Source: Psychrobacillus sp042945595 (GTDB taxonomy: Bacteria > Bacillota > Bacilli > Bacillales_A > Planococcaceae). From it: a DNA stretch of 64,000 nt. Location: assembly GCF_042945595.1 (NCBI RefSeq), contig NZ_CP168493.1, positions 3,596,001 to 3,660,000 on the forward strand, written 5' to 3'. Position numbers and translations under genes: made by a program. Below are positions 50,922-58,753 of this stretch, piece by piece; the stretch's first letter is position 1, and each line of letters opens with the position of its first letter. The notes under the pieces were generated by a model. The model was given only the letters and a program-made list of their open reading frames with translations. It did not search any database and was not told the origin of the DNA.

Positions 50922-51896
50922 TTATTCAACAAGCTCAGCTTTCCATTCATCTTTAATGTCGATCCCTAAAATAGAAGCCGCTTTTTTATTCATAACCAGT
51001 TTTAAATTTTGTGGAACTTGAACAGGTAAGTCTGCTGGCTTACTTTCACCTTTTAAGATTTTGACAGCCATTTGTCCTGCTTCGTAACCTATATCGTAAT
51101 ATTCAAAGCCGTATGCAGCTAAACCACCACGTTTAACAGAGTCAAACTCAGCTACCATCACGGGGATCTTATTGTCATTTGCGACTGAAATTACGGATTC
51201 AAGCGCGGAAACAACCGTATTATCTGTAATGATGTACATAGAATCTACTTTACCAATTAATGATTCAGCTGCTTGTTTCACATCTGCTGATGTAGCAACT
51301 GACGCTTCCACAACCGTCATATCCATACCTTTTAACATTTCTTTTACTGCATCTACTTGAGCACGAGAGTTTTGTTCTCCTGAGTTAAATACCATTCCAA
51401 CCTTTTTTGCTCCCAATTGTTCTTTTAGGAACTTCATTGTATCGGAAATAGCATCTGGATGAGCATCAATGGTACCTGTTACATTACCTCCTGGACTTTC
51501 CATTGATTTAACGAGTTCTGCTCCAACTGCATCTGTCACGGATGTGAAAACGATTGGAATATCTGATGTAGCACTGGCAGCCGCTTGAGCACTAGGAGTA
51601 GAGTTTGCAAATATTAGATCCACCTTTGCACTGACAAGATTCGTCGCTATTGTTGTATTAGCACTATTATCCCCTTGAGCGATTTGTGGATCATATTCTG
51701 CATCAATGCCTGCATCTTCTAAAGCCTTTTTAAAACCATCGTAAGCAGCATTAAGAGATGGGTGTTCTACAATTTGAGTGACACCAATTTTATATTTCTT
51801 TGAGGATCCTGCCTTTTCTCCTCCATCACCACATGCAGCAAGTATTAATGTAGTACTAAAAATAACAGCCATCATTTTTTTCCAACTGTTCTTCAT
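50922..51896 (-). CDS. Lipoprotein substrate-binding protein, ABC_sub_bind family
   Basis: A 324-residue lipoprotein: signal peptide ending at LILAAC (lipobox; Cys22), then a two-lobed binding domain of the PF04392 family (YKIGVTQIVEHPSLNAAYDG, NSTPSAQAAASATSDIPIVF, TGTIDAHPDAISDTMKFLKE, GMVFNSGEQNSRAQVDAVKE). PF04392 proteins of known function bind tryptophan or other aromatics. As first gene of the operon carrying hpaBCDEFG, it is probably the receptor for 4-hydroxyphenylacetate or a relative; this is inferred from context. Start fixed by GAGGGGG. Confidence 0.9.
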   Translation of the reverse strand: MKNSWKKMMAVIFSTTLILAACGDGGEKAGSSKKYKIGVTQIVEHPSLNAAYDGFKKALEDAGIDAEYDPQIAQGDNSANTTIATNLVSAKVDLIFANSTPSAQAAASATSDIPIVFTSVTDAVGAELVKSMESPGGNVTGTIDAHPDAISDTMKFLKEQLGAKKVGMVFNSGEQNSRAQVDAVKEMLKGMDMTVVEASVATSADVKQAAESLIGKVDSMYIITDNTVVSALESVISVANDNKIPVMVAEFDSVKRGGLAAYGFEYYDIGYEAGQMAVKILKGESKPADLPVQVPQNLKLVMNKKAASILGIDIKDEWKAELVE

Positions 51897-51985
51897 TTCA
51901 TTTCCCCCTCTTAACGTTGTTTTATTTTGTATTTATGTGAATCCAAATTAAAAAATAAATTTTAATATTCCGTCTATTTTAGATA

Positions 51986-51999
51986 CAAACGTACGTATG
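51986..51999. promoter_or_regulatory. Candidate operator before the importer/hpa operon
   Basis: CAAACGTACGTATG has twofold symmetry at 12 of 14 positions with a perfect ACGTACGT core. It lies about 90 bases before the start of the operon's first gene, between it and the dehydrogenase operon. The protein that would bind it is not known. Confidence 0.35.
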
Positions 52000-52021
52000 A
52001 CTTATTCATTAATCAACTATT

Positions 52022-53452
52022 TTACAAACTTTTCTTTTTAACCGGTGCAGTATGAATTGCTTGTCCGATTAGCCCTTCTACCACTTCCAGTAGACCTTCG
52101 TTGAATCCTGGATGTGCATAGTTAGGGAATTTTATATCTTCTTCTTTCGCGGCCATTTCTAGCAATTGTACAAAGGAACCTGAGATTTCAACTGCCCCTT
52201 CTCCAATCATATGAATGCCTTGAATGATTTCAGTAGTTGAATCGGAAATAACTTTAATAAATCCATCCTTTTTACCAGTAATTGTTGCATACCCATTACC
52301 ACCAAGTGCAAATTGACTGACACGAATAGGCAATGCCATATCTCGTGCACTTTGTTCGGTAAGTCCCACGGAAACGATTGGTGGAATTGTATGCGCAACA
52401 GCAGGCATAAATGTAAGGTCAACTTCCGTTTTTTCTCCAACAATGGATGCCACTACAGCTTTTCCTTGCTTGATTGCCTTAACTGCAAGCATTGGGCCTT
52501 CCGTTACATCACCAATTGCATAGATAGTAGGAATTGATGATTGCATATTTCCATCTATCTTTATGAAGCCTTCATCTGTTTGTTCAATTCCGAAACGACT
52601 TATTCCAAGAGAATCCAAATTGGGTTTCCTTGTTCCAGAAACGTATAAATGAGATCCACTGATCGTCTCTTCTACCTGTTTATCTGTCAAAAACGTTATT
52701 GAAATCTGATCTTCCGTCTCATTTATTGAAAGGTATTCCATTTCTTTATGCACGTTAATTTTACGCTTTTTAAATAAACGATTTAATTCTTTATTAATAG
52801 ATTCATCGAAGGGAAATCCTTCTTTGTCATCTATCACTACACTCACTTGTGCTCCTAATGCTGCAAAACTAGAAGCAGCTTCAAGTGCAATATAATCTTG
52901 ACCCCTTACTATAAGATGCTGTGGTATATCTTCTATTTTAAATAGTTCATGTGGCAATAAAATTCTTTTCCCTTTTTCTTTTATAGTAGCTGGTAGAATT
53001 GGGGAACTACCTGTTGCAATAATTACTTGTTGGAATTCAAAAATATCGAATTGATGTCCTTTTTCTACACCAATTTTGTCTACGGCGAGGAATGTAGCTT
53101 TCCCTCGTATTATCTCAATCTTGTTTACCTTACATAAACTTTCTACGCCTGACCTAAGTTGGTCGATGACTTTAGTTTTATAGGTACTTAGCTTTTTGAT
53201 GTCGAATAAGGTACCCGAACTTTCAATACCTAGTTCTTGCAAATGAGCAGTTTCTGAACGTTTAGCTGCAGCATGTGTATAAACTTTAGAAGGAATGCAT
53301 CCCTCATTCAGACAAACACCGCCCATTTCAGCCTGTTCAATTAGTGTTACAGAGAGCCCCAGCTGTGCTGCCCTTATAGCAGCACTGTAGCCACCTGGCC
53401 CTCCTCCAATGATTATAAGATTTCGTTCTTGACTAATTTCCCCAACAACCAT
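52022..53452 (-). CDS. Dihydrolipoamide dehydrogenase (E3)
   Basis: A 476-residue FAD disulphide oxidoreductase: GGGPGGYSAAIRAAQLGLSV (FAD), redox pair in GGVCLNEGCIPSK, NAD domain near ASSFAALGAQVSVV, and a C-terminal AHPGFNEGLLE where the family has the catalytic His. It reoxidises the lipoyl groups of the E2 encoded just upstream. It overlaps nothing but is separated by only a base or so from the E2 stop, with GGAG within the E2 end. Last gene of the operon. Confidence 0.93.
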   Translation of the reverse strand: MVVGEISQERNLIIIGGGPGGYSAAIRAAQLGLSVTLIEQAEMGGVCLNEGCIPSKVYTHAAAKRSETAHLQELGIESSGTLFDIKKLSTYKTKVIDQLRSGVESLCKVNKIEIIRGKATFLAVDKIGVEKGHQFDIFEFQQVIIATGSSPILPATIKEKGKRILLPHELFKIEDIPQHLIVRGQDYIALEAASSFAALGAQVSVVIDDKEGFPFDESINKELNRLFKKRKINVHKEMEYLSINETEDQISITFLTDKQVEETISGSHLYVSGTRKPNLDSLGISRFGIEQTDEGFIKIDGNMQSSIPTIYAIGDVTEGPMLAVKAIKQGKAVVASIVGEKTEVDLTFMPAVAHTIPPIVSVGLTEQSARDMALPIRVSQFALGGNGYATITGKKDGFIKVISDSTTEIIQGIHMIGEGAVEISGSFVQLLEMAAKEEDIKFPNYAHPGFNEGLLEVVEGLIGQAIHTAPVKKKSL

Positions 53453-53453
53453 T

Positions 53454-54665
53454 TTATATCATCTCCATCATCAGTTTGTGGGGTTGTTCAATTAGGCTTG
53501 CAAATCGATTCGTAAATTTTACGGCCGTCGCACCATCCGCAACACGGTGGTCAAACGCCATGGAAAGTGTCATGATATGACCGATAACAATCTCATCACG
53601 TTCATTGACGATAGGTTGTTTTTTCGTTTTGTGAAAGGCAATAAGAGCCGTTTCAGGATAATTAATAATTGGAGTTGCACCCGTACTTCCTAGTGGTCCA
53701 ACATTACTCACTGTAAACGTGCTATTTTGCATTTCAAACGGTTGTAATTTTCCATCGATAGCTCTTTTAGTTAAATCTTTGGCCTCATTATTAATCTCTT
53801 TAATCGATTTCTTATCCACATCATGGATAACAGGAACGATTAACCCACTATCCGTGTTTGTTGCGATACCAATATGATAGTTTTTCTTAAGTAGTATCCT
53901 ACTATTCTCTTCATCTAGTTCCGCATTGAATATTGGAAAGTCTTTCAATGAAATAACAAGTGCTTTAAGAAGAAATGCGGATATGCTAACTGATTCACCA
54001 GATGCCTTCAATTGCTCTTTCATTTCAAACAGTTTTGTCATATTGACTTCATCAAAATGAGTGACATGCGGGATTGTAAAGAGTGATTTCGTCATCTTTT
54101 CGGCAATCTTTTTACGAATGCCTCTAAAAGGAATCTCATCAGGAGCCTCTTGAACAACAACTGTCTGCTTTACATCTTCAACTAATTCCTTGTCAGCTTG
54201 CAGTCCTTTTAAGAACCGCAAAACATCTTCTTCGGATACTCTTCCTGAAGGATCCGCAGCATGGACGTCTTCCAGACTTATATTGTTGTCGCGTGCGATT
54301 TTTCGTGTATATGGTGCAGCAAGTACTCGTTTAAAAGTATTAAGAGGTGCTTTTTCAAGTGTAGGATTTGCCTTTTTCTCCGAAACTTGTTTCGTTTCTA
54401 TTGATAATTTTTCTTTTAGCTGAATACCCCCATCTACTTCAATGTAGAGTAAACTTGTTCCTACCTGAACAGTTTCACCAACTTCAATAGGAATTTTTTT
54501 CACGATGCCTGAGCAAGGCGATGTGAGTTCAGCGACCATTTTATCTGTTTGTACTTCGACAAGTGGCTGATCCGTGCTTACCGAATCTCCAACTTTGACT
54601 AAGTAATGGATCACTTCTCCTTCCATCATTCCTTCCCCGATATCATGTAGCTTTACTTCTAGCAT
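53454..54665 (-). CDS. 2-oxo-acid dehydrogenase E2 (dihydrolipoamide acyltransferase)
   Basis: A 403-residue E2. One lipoyl domain with the modified lysine in VEVQTDKMVAELTSP (about residue 43), a peripheral-subunit-binding domain AAPYTRKIARDNNISLEDVH (about 116-150), and the acyltransferase core ending MSLAMAFDHRVADGATAVKF with the His/Asp catalytic motif. It transfers the acyl group made by E1 to CoA. Which acid is processed cannot be read directly; neighbouring phenylalanine dehydrogenase suggests arylpyruvates. GAGGAGG before the ATG. Confidence 0.93.
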   Translation of the reverse strand: MLEVKLHDIGEGMMEGEVIHYLVKVGDSVSTDQPLVEVQTDKMVAELTSPCSGIVKKIPIEVGETVQVGTSLLYIEVDGGIQLKEKLSIETKQVSEKKANPTLEKAPLNTFKRVLAAPYTRKIARDNNISLEDVHAADPSGRVSEEDVLRFLKGLQADKELVEDVKQTVVVQEAPDEIPFRGIRKKIAEKMTKSLFTIPHVTHFDEVNMTKLFEMKEQLKASGESVSISAFLLKALVISLKDFPIFNAELDEENSRILLKKNYHIGIATNTDSGLIVPVIHDVDKKSIKEINNEAKDLTKRAIDGKLQPFEMQNSTFTVSNVGPLGSTGATPIINYPETALIAFHKTKKQPIVNERDEIVIGHIMTLSMAFDHRVADGATAVKFTNRFASLIEQPHKLMMEMI

Positions 54666-54677
54666 TCCATTTCCTCC

Positions 54678-55694
54678 TCAAAAATGAACCACTTTTTCTA
54701 TTCCTTCAACGACGCGTGCCGGTGTTGGTAGATAATGTTCTTCTAATGCAAAGAATGGAACTGGTACATCAAATCCCGTAATACGTACAATTGGAGCTCG
54801 GAGGTAGAGGAAAGCTGTATCATTAATAATCGATACGATATCGTTGCCAAGGCCACCTGTATTATGCGCTTCCTGAATGATGACCGCTCTCGTCGTCTTT
54901 TGCACGGACTCCGCTATAATGTCACGATCAATTGGATACAATGTTCGTAGATCGATAATTTCACAACTAATTCCTTTTTTCTCTGCCTGTTCTGCTGCTT
55001 TTTCTGCGATTGAAATCATAGCTCCCCAAGCAATAATGGTTACATCAGTACCTTCCCGCACTATTTTTCCTTTACCAATTTCCACCTTATATTTCCCTAC
55101 AGGTACTTCTTCTCTTTTTGCACGATAGCTTTTCATTGGCTCCAAAACTAGCACTGGATCAGGGTCTTCCATCGCTGCAATCAATAACCCCTTTGCATCG
55201 TATGGATTAGATGGACAGACAACCTTGATGCCAGGCATATGTGTGAATAAGATTTCTGTACTGTCGGAATGTATTTCTGGCGCACGAATTCCTGCTCCGT
55301 ATGGTGCTCGGATAACCATTGGCACAGTAAAACGGGACATTGTTCGCATTCGAATACGCGAGACATGTGTCATTATTTGTTCGTATGCAGGATAGATAAA
55401 ACCGAGAAATTGGATTTCTGCCACTGGTCTAAAACCATTAACCGCAAGTCCAATTGACGTACCGATAATCCCAGCTTCTGAAAGCGGTGTATCGACTACC
55501 CGTTCTTCACCAAACTCTTCCTGAAGTCCCTCAGTTGCACGGAACACCCCTCCGTTTTTACCAATATCTTCACCGAGTATGATTGTTCGCTCATCCTCTT
55601 CTAGCATCAAACGCATAGCCTCATTAATCGCTTGAATTAATGTCAGTTGTTTAGTCGTTTCTGTTTTTTGATCCGACTCTTTCAATTGTGCCAT
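54678..55694 (-). CDS. 2-oxo-acid dehydrogenase E1 beta subunit
   Basis: A 338-residue transketolase-like E1 beta: LTLIQAINEAMRLMLEEDER, VILGEDIGKNGGVFRATEGL, ETPLSEAGIIGTSIG-type VDTPLSEAGIIGTSIG, and EIQFLGFIYPAYEQIM. It pairs with E1 alpha to decarboxylate the 2-oxo acid with thiamine diphosphate. Typical length for branched-chain/pyruvate-type E1 beta. It starts 4 bases after E1 alpha ends, with GGGAGG upstream. Confidence 0.93.
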   Translation of the reverse strand: MAQLKESDQKTETTKQLTLIQAINEAMRLMLEEDERTIILGEDIGKNGGVFRATEGLQEEFGEERVVDTPLSEAGIIGTSIGLAVNGFRPVAEIQFLGFIYPAYEQIMTHVSRIRMRTMSRFTVPMVIRAPYGAGIRAPEIHSDSTEILFTHMPGIKVVCPSNPYDAKGLLIAAMEDPDPVLVLEPMKSYRAKREEVPVGKYKVEIGKGKIVREGTDVTIIAWGAMISIAEKAAEQAEKKGISCEIIDLRTLYPIDRDIIAESVQKTTRAVIIQEAHNTGGLGNDIVSIINDTAFLYLRAPIVRITGFDVPVPFFALEEHYLPTPARVVEGIEKVVHF

Positions 55695-55697
55695 TCA

Positions 55698-56753
55698 TTA
55701 CTGCCTCCCTAAATGTGATAGGTACGCCTCTTTTTGTTCAGCGAGTTGAGCTGGCATTTCAGCGTATACGTGATTGAAAACGTCCTCTACATTCGGCGGC
55801 GGAAACTTTTCCATTTCTTCTACAGCCGCTTCGACTTCACTATTCGTTTTTTCTTTAGTAGCTTGAACCCACTCATCATCCCAGTAGCCGTAATTTTTCA
55901 TAAATAACTCTAATCTTGCAAGAGGATCAGCAAAATCTTCCCCTTGTTTTTCAGACCTATATTTAGAAGGATCATCAGCAGTTGTGTGTGCACCTTTTCG
56001 CCAAGTAACCGCTTCTATTAATGTTGGTCCATTTCCAGCACGTGCATAGTTAAATGCTTTTTTCGTTTCAAAATAAACTGCAAAACAGTCATTACCATCG
56101 ATTCTCAAACCAGGCATGCTATATGCAACTGATTTTTGTGCTATCGTTTCGGAATTCATCTGTTTTTCAGTCGGAACGGATATCGCATACCCATTATTTT
56201 GATTAAAAAAGACAACTGGCACTTTGAACACACTTGCAAAATTCAAACCTTCATGGAAATCACCTTCCGAAGTAGCACCATCGCCAAAATAGGCTATTGC
56301 TGCATTTTTTGTCCCTCTTCTCTTTTCAGCCCAGGCAGCTCCAACGGCATGAGGGATTTGAGTCGCAATTGGAACAGCTGGCGGGAAAATATTTAGATCT
56401 GGCGGAACTACACAACCTTCCACTCTTCCATTCCAGTACAAAAACGTTTGAACCATACTTTTTCCAAACGTTATCGTCGCACCATGATCACGATAAGTTG
56501 GGAAAACCCAATCGTCTTCATTTAATGCGAGTGCGCTACCTATTTGAGCAGCTTCCTGCCCTTCAAAAGGCGCATAAGTTCCTAGACGACCTTGTCGTTG
56601 CAAGTTAATCGCTTTTCTATCAAAAGCACGAACTCGTAACATGTGATAGTACAGATCTTTAACCAATTGCTCATCTATCTGTTTTTCAAAGTCAGCATCC
56701 ACAAGAAAGCCCATATCATCTATTATTCTTTTTATAGGATAGTTATGTTCCAT
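55698..56753 (-). CDS. 2-oxo-acid dehydrogenase E1 alpha subunit
   Basis: A 351-residue E1 alpha. The thiamine diphosphate motif is AYFGDGATSEGDFHEGLNFA with VVFFNQNNGYAIS; GRLGTYAPFEGQEAAQIGSA and the phosphorylation-loop region YRSEKQGEDFADPL are also present. Sequence style (GTYAPFEGQEAAQIG) is closer to Bacillus PdhA than to BkdAA, so by family it would be called pyruvate dehydrogenase-like, but the gene is in a phenylalanine operon. I infer phenylpyruvate or 4-hydroxyphenylpyruvate as likely substrate. Start fixed by GGAGG. Confidence 0.92.
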   Translation of the reverse strand: MEHNYPIKRIIDDMGFLVDADFEKQIDEQLVKDLYYHMLRVRAFDRKAINLQRQGRLGTYAPFEGQEAAQIGSALALNEDDWVFPTYRDHGATITFGKSMVQTFLYWNGRVEGCVVPPDLNIFPPAVPIATQIPHAVGAAWAEKRRGTKNAAIAYFGDGATSEGDFHEGLNFASVFKVPVVFFNQNNGYAISVPTEKQMNSETIAQKSVAYSMPGLRIDGNDCFAVYFETKKAFNYARAGNGPTLIEAVTWRKGAHTTADDPSKYRSEKQGEDFADPLARLELFMKNYGYWDDEWVQATKEKTNSEVEAAVEEMEKFPPPNVEDVFNHVYAEMPAQLAEQKEAYLSHLGRQ

Positions 56754-56767
56754 TTAACTGCCTCCAA

Positions 56768-57916
56768 TCAAGATAGTTTGTTAAACGACCATTTTGGTTT
56801 CTTCGGTGCAGAATAAAAGCTATTCCGTTTTCCTCGATTCGCTATTCTTTTCTCACACATAGCATTCGCCGATTCCTCTGTTGTTTTCCCACTACTTGCA
56901 GCATCCTTATACACTTCCAGAATCGCATCATATATATGTTTTGTCTTGGCAAGAACTCGTTCATGATTAATGCCATACAATTCATCTGCCACTTGAATGA
57001 GTCCTCCAGAATTGACGATATAGTCAGGGGCATATAATATTCCTTTATCTTGCAACAATTTACCATGTCTATCATTTAATAACTGATTATTTGCCGATCC
57101 TACAATTGCTTTAACTTTAAACATAGGAATTGTAGTGTCGTTAATAATCCCACCAAATGCACATGGAACGAAAATGTCCGCTTCTTGCGAATAAATGTCA
57201 TCATTTGCAACAATTTGTACTTTACCAGGTGTTTTTACTGCTACTTCCTCAATTGCCCGCAGACTTTCTTCGTTAATATCCGTTACGTAAATGTGGGCAC
57301 CTGCCTCCAGTAATCCAGTAGCAACTTTGAATCCAACCTTCCCTAGGCCTTGAATAGCATAAGAATGTCTCCCTAATTCGTCACTTCCATATAGCAACTG
57401 ATTGGTCGCTTTTATACCATACAAAACACCCGCTGCAGTAGGTATAGATGAATCCCCACCACCTCCATATTCCACAGGGAGCCCATTGACAAAGTTCGTT
57501 TCTTTCATCGCGTGAATGAAATCATCCATTGTCGTTCCCATATCCGTCCCTGTATAAAAACGTCCACCAAGTGAGTTTACAAATTGACCGAACGCACGGA
57601 ATAACTCTGGTGATTTATCTGTTTTAGGATCACCGATAATAACCGCTTTACCTCCCCCAAAATCAACGTCCGCGGCTGCACATTTATAGGTCATTCCTTT
57701 TGAAAGACGAAGTGCATCCTCAAGCGCTTCTTCTACGCTGTTATAAGGTTGCATGCGACAACCACCTAGTGCTGGTCCAAGTGTTGTGTTATGAATTGCA
57801 ATTATTGCTCGTAAGCCCGTGGAAGGATCATTACAAAAAACCACCTGTTCATGTTTAGCCATTTTATCGAAAAGATCAAATTCTTTTGTCATTGATAATT
57901 TATCTGCCATTATCAT
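56768..57916 (-). CDS. pdh: Phenylalanine dehydrogenase
   Basis: A 382-residue Glu/Leu/Phe/Val dehydrogenase. Catalytic lysines lie in GALGGCR-type LGPALGGCRMQPY and GMTYKCAAADVDFGGGKAV; the Rossmann motif is AIQGLGKVGFKVA. The substrate loop ETNFVNGLPVEYGGGGDSS matches the Asn-Gly segment of the Lysinibacillus sphaericus and Sporosarcina enzymes specific for phenylalanine, where leucine dehydrogenases have a different loop. It deaminates L-phenylalanine to phenylpyruvate with NAD. It is followed directly by E1 alpha. GGGGG precedes the ATG. Confidence 0.85.
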   Translation of the reverse strand: MIMADKLSMTKEFDLFDKMAKHEQVVFCNDPSTGLRAIIAIHNTTLGPALGGCRMQPYNSVEEALEDALRLSKGMTYKCAAADVDFGGGKAVIIGDPKTDKSPELFRAFGQFVNSLGGRFYTGTDMGTTMDDFIHAMKETNFVNGLPVEYGGGGDSSIPTAAGVLYGIKATNQLLYGSDELGRHSYAIQGLGKVGFKVATGLLEAGAHIYVTDINEESLRAIEEVAVKTPGKVQIVANDDIYSQEADIFVPCAFGGIINDTTIPMFKVKAIVGSANNQLLNDRHGKLLQDKGILYAPDYIVNSGGLIQVADELYGINHERVLAKTKHIYDAILEVYKDAASSGKTTEESANAMCEKRIANRGKRNSFYSAPKKPKWSFNKLS

Positions 57917-57967
57917 CTATTAAGCCCCCTTAGCAATTACTTCATATATTAATTAACTTCTTTTTTC

Positions 57968-58369
57968 TTAATGAAGTGATGAAGCACTTTTCAGTTTTTC
58001 AGCAATCATATCTTTTGGTAAAATTACTTGTTTTACTTCACCTTTACCAATTACCCCTAAATTACTGGATGCAGTGACTTTTGTGATTACGACATTGTCA
58101 TCTAGTTCCACTAAAGTTGCTGTCAGCGTAACTGTTGAACCGAGTGTGGAAGGTGCTAAATGGTTTAACTTAACTGAAACTCCCATTCCCTCTTCATCGT
58201 CTTCCAAAAAAGGAAGAATGATTTTCCTAGAAACCCATTCCATATGATATGTCATTGCCACCGTTGAATAGACAGGATGAACAACTTCCCCTTCAAATGA
58301 AGCAAACATATCCTCTGTTACAATTATTTCTATCGTTTCTTCTCTACCTAATTCCATTCCCCGCTTCAT
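57968..58369 (-). CDS. FlK-like hotdog thioesterase
   Basis: A 133-residue hotdog-fold protein. VYSTVAMTYHMEWVSRKIIL and VSVKLNHLAPSTLGSTVTLT place a Thr/Ser, Glu and His as in fluoroacetyl-CoA thioesterase FlK (Thr42, Glu50, His76). Such enzymes release a free acid from a small acyl-CoA. As the first gene of the phenylalanine dehydrogenase operon it may hydrolyse arylacetyl-CoA made by the dehydrogenase complex, either as overflow control or to make 4-hydroxyphenylacetate for HpaB; that is inference. AGGTG lies 5 bases before the ATG at 58369. Confidence 0.75.
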   Translation of the reverse strand: MKRGMELGREETIEIIVTEDMFASFEGEVVHPVYSTVAMTYHMEWVSRKIILPFLEDDEEGMGVSVKLNHLAPSTLGSTVTLTATLVELDDNVVITKVTASSNLGVIGKGEVKQVILPKDMIAEKLKSASSLH

Positions 58370-58454
58370 CATTTCACCTCTGTTTAATATATGGTTGATC
58401 GTAGATAAAACAGAATGGTGTTTCTACAATTCCATCCACCATTCCACAAAATTA

Positions 58455-58468
58455 TGCAAACGCTTACA
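58455..58468 (-). promoter_or_regulatory. cre site (CcpA) before the pdh/2-oxo-acid dehydrogenase operon
   Basis: TGCAAACGCTTACA matches the cre consensus TGNAANCGNNNNCA at every fixed position. It lies downstream of the predicted promoter and about 85 bases before the first gene, where bound CcpA would block transcription when preferred sugars are present. Confidence 0.85.
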
Positions 58469-58511
58469 CACTTAGCGACATGTACATCTCACATAACACT
58501 ATTATAACGTA

Positions 58512-58540
58512 ATAGTATCAATCCGTAATACGATAGTCAA
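58512..58540 (-). promoter_or_regulatory. Sigma-A promoter of the pdh operon
   Basis: On the minus strand TTGACT (58540-58535), a 17-base spacer and TACTAT (58517-58512). Transcription would start near 58505, upstream of the cre site. Confidence 0.55.
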
Positions 58541-58616
58541 TATAATATTCAGAAAAATCTATGTATTTCGAATTAGTTTATTCCAAAATATATATAAAAA
58601 GCGTACTTTAAGTAGA

Positions 58617-58735
58617 TTTGGTCTTCACTATTTCCGGAGAGCATGGACGAAACATTGGACTACACTATTATCTGTGAGAACGCAAAAAGATCGTGAAGTG
58701 AATGCATCACTCCTCGATCCTTTATTTTCAGTAAT
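58617..58735. repeat. Palindromic intergenic repeat, copy C (degenerate)
   Basis: Aligns with the left and central parts of copies A and B: GTCTTCACTATTTCC, GGACGAAACATTGG and TACACTATTA are shared. The central hairpin GATCGTGAAGTGA (58689-58701) with TCACTCCTCGATC (58707-58719) is imperfect, and the outer ATTA(T)CTG pairs with CAGTAAT, covarying with ATTACCG/CGGTAAT of the other copies. The right half is not recognisable. It lies between two minus-strand genes, just after the stop of 58754-59719. Confidence 0.7.
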
Positions 58736-58753
58736 CATATAGCGGATGGTTTA

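Larger units (their letters stand above)
58370..58753. other. Regulatory region plus repeat copy C
   Basis: This 384-base gap holds the promoter and cre site of the phenylalanine dehydrogenase operon on its left and a degenerate copy of the palindromic repeat on its right. No further gene is seen. Confidence 0.6.

Noticed and set aside
52022..56753. Naming the complex as the branched-chain (bkd) dehydrogenase
   Set aside because: No ptb, buk or bkdR genes are adjacent, E1 alpha is PdhA-like, and the upstream dehydrogenase is phenylalanine-type, so the bkd symbols would mislead.
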